Shown: piece after piece, positions 60,393 to 64,000 of the stretch
Layout: each line of letters begins with the position of its first letter
Numbering within the stretch: position 1 is the first letter of the stretch
Source: Burkholderiaceae bacterium
Lineage (GTDB): Bacteria; Pseudomonadota; Gammaproteobacteria; Burkholderiales; Burkholderiaceae_E
NCBI GenBank assembly: GCA_023954045.1
Contig: JAMLIR010000010.1
Location: forward strand, 1-64,000
DNA: 64,000 bases
Direction: 5' to 3'
The notes under the pieces: model-generated
Seen by the model: the letters and a program-made list of their open reading frames with translations, nothing else
Told to the model about the DNA's origin: nothing
Database searches by the model: none
Position numbers and translations under genes: made by a program

Positions 60393-60734
60393 ATGGTGAA
60401 GTCTTCCAGCCGACAGCCCGGCGATGCCGCCGCGGAGGCGGCCGGCGCCGAAGGCGCGTCCGCCGCGCCGGGCGGCGCGTCCGCAGCACCGGTCGCATCG
60501 CCGGACGGTCCGGCGCCCGAGTCGTTCGAGCTCGCGCTGGGCGAGCTCGAGAGGATCGTACAGCGGATGGAGAGCGGCACGCTGTCGCTCGAGCAGTCGC
60601 TCGCCGACTACCGCCGCGGCGCGGCGCTGATCGGCTGGTGCCGCAAGTCGCTGTCGGAAGTCCAGCAGCAGGTGCGGATCCTCGAGGCCGACCTGTTGCG
60701 CCCCTTCGAACCCGACGACGCGGAAGAGTCCTGA
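60393..60734 (+). CDS. xseB: Exodeoxyribonuclease VII small subunit
   Basis: A 113-residue protein with a 40-residue Ala/Pro-rich N-terminal extension before the XseB core. The core reads [20 protein letters not shown] and [20 protein letters not shown] and is followed by a helical coil. XseB assembles with XseA to degrade single-stranded DNA. It leads the xseB-ispA-dxs run, and its stop overlaps the ispA ATG by one base (TGATG). Confidence 0.92.
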   Translation: MVKSSSRQPGDAAAEAAGAEGASAAPGGASAAPVASPDGPAPESFELALGELERIVQRMESGTLSLEQSLADYRRGAALIGWCRKSLSEVQQQVRILEADLLRPFEPDDAEES

Positions 60735-61684
60735 TGACCGAAGCGACCACCGCCGCGCCGCCGGCGAGCGCCGTGCCGTTCGATCGCTGGCTCGCCGCGC
60801 GCGGCGAGCGCGCCGAGCAGGCGCTCGAGCGCATGCTGCCGCCTGCCGGCGCGCATCCGGCGCGGCTGCACGAGGCGATGCGCTACGCGGTGCTCGGCGG
60901 CGGCAAGCGGGTGCGCCCGCTGCTCGTCTACGCCGCCGGCGAGGCCGGTGCGGCGCCGGCCGCGGCGCTCGATTGCGCCGCCTGCGCGGTGGAGCTGGTT
61001 CACGCGTACTCGCTGGTGCACGACGACCTGCCCTGCATGGACGACGACGTGCTGCGCCGCGGACGGCCGACAGTGCACGTGCAGTACGGCGAGGCGCTGG
61101 CGATGCTGGTCGGCGACGCGCTGCAGGCACTGGCCTTCGAGGCGCTGGCGGCGACCGCGGCGCACGGCGCCGGCGCGTCGGCCACTGCGGCGATGGTCGC
61201 GGAGCTCGCGCGCGCAGCCGGCTCGCAGGGGATGGCGGGCGGGCAGGCGATCGACCTCGCATCGGTCGGGGCGACGCTGGGCCGCGAGGCGATCGAGGAC
61301 ATGCACCGGCGCAAGACGGGGGCGCTGCTGCGCGCATCGGTGCGGCTGGGCGGCCTGTGCGCCGCCGATGCCGGGGCGGCCGCCGCCGATTCGCACGCCC
61401 GCCGGATGCAGGCGCTCGACCGCTACGCCGACGCGATCGGCCTGGCGTTCCAGGTGGTCGACGACATCCTCGACGTCGAGGGCGACGCCGCGACGCTGGG
61501 CAAGACCGCCGGCAAGGACGCGAAGCAGAGCAAGCCGACCTACGTGACGGCGGTCGGGCTCGACGCGGCGCGGCGCCTGGCCGGGCAGCTGCGCGAGCAG
61601 GCGCGCGAGGCGATCGCGCCGCTCGGCGAGGCCGGCCGCCGGCTGGCGGGACTCGCCGACCTGATCGTGCTGAGGAAGTCCTGA
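60734..61684 (+). CDS. ispA: Farnesyl diphosphate synthase (IspA type)
   Basis: A 316-residue trans-prenyl synthase. The first Asp-rich motif is [10 protein letters not shown] and the second is [11 protein letters not shown], with GGKRVRP upstream binding isopentenyl diphosphate. The usual product is farnesyl diphosphate, the precursor for the ubiquinone tail used by UbiA and for undecaprenyl carriers used by MurJ. Both neighbours overlap it by one base. Confidence 0.95.
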   Translation: MTEATTAAPPASAVPFDRWLAARGERAEQALERMLPPAGAHPARLHEAMRYAVLGGGKRVRPLLVYAAGEAGAAPAAALDCAACAVELVHAYSLVHDDLPCMDDDVLRRGRPTVHVQYGEALAMLVGDALQALAFEALAATAAHGAGASATAAMVAELARAAGSQGMAGGQAIDLASVGATLGREAIEDMHRRKTGALLRASVRLGGLCAADAGAAAADSHARRMQALDRYADAIGLAFQVVDDILDVEGDAATLGKTAGKDAKQSKPTYVTAVGLDAARRLAGQLREQAREAIAPLGEAGRRLAGLADLIVLRKS

Positions 61685-63633
61685 TGGACGCGGCGCAGCC
61701 CGGCGGCGAGCGCGGCGCCTGGCCGCTGCTCGAGTCGATCGACGGGCCCGCCGACCTGCGCAGGCTCGGCCGCGGCGAGCTCGCGCAGCTGGCCACCGAG
61801 CTGCGCAGCTTCGTCCTCGATGCGGTCGCGCGCACCGGTGGGCACCTGTCGTCGAACCTCGGCACGATCGAGCTGGCGATCGCGCTGCACTACGTGTTCG
61901 ACACGCCGCGCGACCGCCTGATCTGGGACGTCGGCCACCAGAGCTATCCGCACAAGATCCTGACCGGGCGCCGCGACCGGATGGCGGGGCTGCGCCAGTA
62001 CGGCGGGATCTCCGGCTTTCCGAAGCGCAGCGAGAGCGAGTACGACGCGTTCGGTACCGCGCATTCGTCCACGTCGATCTCGGCGGCGCTCGGCATGGCG
62101 GTGGCCTCGCGCAACAAGGGCGAGAACCAGGGGCCGGGGCGGCGCCGCCACGTGGCCGTGATCGGCGACGGCGCGATGAGCGCGGGGATGGCGTTCGAGG
62201 CGATGAACAATGCCGGCGTGACGCCGGACATCGACCTGCTGGTGGTGCTCAACGACAACGACATGTCGATTTCGCCCCCGGTGGGCGCGCTGAACCGCTA
62301 CCTGGCGCGCCTGCTCTCCGGGCGCTTCTACACGAAGGCGCGCGACGTCGGCCGCGCGATGCTCTCGAGCGTGCCGCCGCTGTTCGAGCTGGCGCGCCGC
62401 CTCGAGGAGCACGCGAAGGGAATGGTCGTGCCGGGCGGGACGATGTTCGAGGAGTTCGGCTTCAACTACGTCGGTCCGATCGACGGCCACGACCTCGACA
62501 GCCTGATCCCGACGCTTCAGAACCTGCGCGAATTGCGCGGCGCGCAGTTCCTGCACATCGTCACCCGCAAGGGCCAGGGCTACAAGCTGGCCGAGGCCGA
62601 CCCGGTGCTCTATCACGGCCCTGGCCGCTTCGATCCGCACGAGGGCATCCGCAAGCCCGCGACCCCGCCCCGGCCCACCTACACCCAGGTGTTCTCCGAC
62701 TGGGTCTGCGACATGGCGGCGCTCGACGAGCGGCTGGTGGCGATCACCCCTGCGATGCGCGAGGGCTCCGGGCTGGTCGAGTTCGAGCGGCGCTTTCCGC
62801 AGCGCTATTTCGACGTCGGCATCGCCGAGCAGCACGCGGTCACGTTCGCGGCCGGGCTGGCCTGCGAGGGCCTGAAGCCGGTCGTCGCGATCTACAGCAC
62901 CTTCCTGCAGCGCGGCTACGACCAGCTGGTCCACGACGTCGCGCTGCAGAACCTGCCGGTGGTGTTCGCGCTCGACCGCGCCGGCGTCGTCGGCGCCGAC
63001 GGCGCCACGCACGCGGGCGCCTACGACTACGCGTACCTGCGCTGCATCCCGAACATGGTGGTGATGGCGCCGTCCGACGAGAACGAGTGCCGGCAGATGC
63101 TGTACACGGCGTTCCGGCACGAGGGGCCCTCGGCCGTGCGCTATCCGCGCGGCGCGGGTACCGGCGTCGCGGTCTCGAAGGACCTCACGGCGCTGCCGAT
63201 CGGCCGCGGTCAGGTGTGCCGGCAGGGCCGGCGCATCGCGCTGCTGGCGTTCGGCACGATGCTCGCGCCGGCGCTCGCGGCGGGCGAGGCGCTCGATGCG
63301 ACGGTGGTCAACATGCGGTTCGTCAAGCCGATCGACGAGCCGCTGCTGCGCGAGCTCGCGCGCTCGCACGAGGCGTTCGTCACGATCGAGGAGCACGTCG
63401 TGATGGGTGGCGCCGGCAGCGCGGTGGCCGAGGCGCTGGCGGCCGCCGGCATCGTGCGGCCGCTGCTGCAGCTCGGCCTGCCCGATCGCTACATCGACCA
63501 CGGCGAGCAGGCGCTGCTGCTGCGCCTCGAGGGGCTCGACGCCGACGGCGTCGAGCGCTCGGTGCGCGAGCGCTTCGGCGAGCTGCTCGCCGGCGACGGC
63601 GGCCCGCGGCTCGTCGTGAGCCGGGCCAGCTGA
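61684..63633 (+). CDS. dxs: 1-deoxy-D-xylulose-5-phosphate synthase
   Basis: A 649-residue thiamine-diphosphate enzyme that joins pyruvate and glyceraldehyde-3-phosphate in the first step of the MEP isoprenoid route. The TPP site is [16 protein letters not shown], the DRAG-type region is [18 protein letters not shown], and [15 protein letters not shown] marks the transketolase domain. Length is usual. It is coupled to ispA (TGATG), placing the entry and a late step of isoprenoid supply in one operon. Confidence 0.97.
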   Translation: MDAAQPGGERGAWPLLESIDGPADLRRLGRGELAQLATELRSFVLDAVARTGGHLSSNLGTIELAIALHYVFDTPRDRLIWDVGHQSYPHKILTGRRDRMAGLRQYGGISGFPKRSESEYDAFGTAHSSTSISAALGMAVASRNKGENQGPGRRRHVAVIGDGAMSAGMAFEAMNNAGVTPDIDLLVVLNDNDMSISPPVGALNRYLARLLSGRFYTKARDVGRAMLSSVPPLFELARRLEEHAKGMVVPGGTMFEEFGFNYVGPIDGHDLDSLIPTLQNLRELRGAQFLHIVTRKGQGYKLAEADPVLYHGPGRFDPHEGIRKPATPPRPTYTQVFSDWVCDMAALDERLVAITPAMREGSGLVEFERRFPQRYFDVGIAEQHAVTFAAGLACEGLKPVVAIYSTFLQRGYDQLVHDVALQNLPVVFALDRAGVVGADGATHAGAYDYAYLRCIPNMVVMAPSDENECRQMLYTAFRHEGPSAVRYPRGAGTGVAVSKDLTALPIGRGQVCRQGRRIALLAFGTMLAPALAAGEALDATVVNMRFVKPIDEPLLRELARSHEAFVTIEEHVVMGGAGSAVAEALAAAGIVRPLLQLGLPDRYIDHGEQALLLRLEGLDADGVERSVRERFGELLAGDGGPRLVVSRAS

Positions 63634-63666
63634 AGGCGGAACTTGGATACCGACGGAGATCAGCCG

Positions 63667-64000
63667 ATGAATATCCGCGACACCAGCGTACTGCTGGCTG
63701 GCGTGATGGCCGACGTGCAGGGCAGCCCCGACCGGCGCGAGCTGCCGATCCAGCGCGTCGGGGTCAAGGGCCTGCGCTACCCGCTGCGCTGGCGCAGCGC
63801 CGGCGCCGACCAGCCGAGCGTCGGCCAGTTCGGCCTGTACGTCGCGCTGCCGGCCGACCAGAAAGGCACGCACATGTCGCGTTTCGTCGCGCTGCTCGAG
63901 GCGCGCCTCGCGGCCGGCCGCCCGGCGCTCGACGCGGCCGGGATGCGCGCGATGTTCGGCGAGATGCTCGGGCTGCTCGAGGCCGACAGCGGCCGCATCG
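63667..64000 (+). CDS. folE2: GTP cyclohydrolase FolE2 (partial, cut by window end)
   Basis: The first 111 codons of a FolE2-type (GCYH-IB) enzyme, which makes dihydroneopterin triphosphate for folate using a metal other than zinc. The segment [29 protein letters not shown] (about residues 14-42) and [16 protein letters not shown] are family signatures. It lies 33 bp after dxs, as is usual in Burkholderiales. The 3' end lies outside the window. Confidence 0.9.
   Translation, partial: MNIRDTSVLLAGVMADVQGSPDRRELPIQRVGVKGLRYPLRWRSAGADQPSVGQFGLYVALPADQKGTHMSRFVALLEARLAAGRPALDAAGMRAMFGEMLGLLEADSGRI

Overview
The window comes from the chromosome of a very GC-rich betaproteobacterium, most likely in Burkholderiales. 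The evidence is gene order and gene families typical of that group: leuS-lptE-holA-proA in one run, xseB-ispA-dxs-folE2 in another, lapA-lapB next to a stand-alone heptose kinase, a second copy-type infA, and a BPSS1780-type membrane protein. Most of it is housekeeping DNA with about 60 closely packed genes, many overlapping by 1-8 bp. No rRNA, tRNA, insertion sequence, prophage or CRISPR array was seen.

Layout. 1-4.4 kb: a 29-base C run, ihfB, lapA, lapB, a heptose-7-phosphate kinase, a helix-hairpin-helix protein and ubiA. 4.5-10.5 kb: proC and murJ (minus), rpsT with a structured leader, a YggS-type PLP protein, and pilT-pilU. 10.5-13.4 kb: infA facing a DUF481 - NlpE-like lipoprotein - DUF423 operon. 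13.4-20.7 kb: a six-gene minus-strand operon, leuS to rlmL-like. 21.0-23.5 kb: a lower-GC island with vsr, a divergent candidate restriction endonuclease, and a C5-cytosine methyltransferase. 23.7-27.8 kb: a diheme cytochrome c, a sorbosone-dehydrogenase-like enzyme and a TonB receptor. 28-37.6 kb: a universal stress protein, then an accessory carbon block with two related IclR regulators, ackA, a Pta-type transferase, a three-gene TRAP transporter and a GMC oxidoreductase.

37.7-42.4 kb: purU, then ubiT, ubiV, ubiU and nnrS, all on the minus strand. This is an oxygen-independent ubiquinone hydroxylation module headed by a nitric-oxide-response gene, with an FNR/Anr/NnrR-type box and a matching -10 element in front. 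42.5-47.5 kb: a MarR regulator, glk, a LysR regulator with a large upstream palindrome, a DMT exporter and a SulP permease lacking STAS. 47.6-53.0 kb: an OmpA-like protein without a signal peptide, uvrD, a membrane protein, thrB and a LOG-family protein. 53.0-59.0 kb: polA, a ZIP transporter, a DMT exporter, a P-loop ATPase and a sulfurtransferase. 59-64 kb: a Rieske oxygenase facing xseB-ispA-dxs and a folE2 cut by the window end.

The strongest candidates for a second look are the nnrS-ubiUVT operon with its promoter, the restriction-modification island with its unfamiliar nuclease candidate, the rpsT leader, the LysR-linked palindrome with no obvious divergent target, and the C29 tract.
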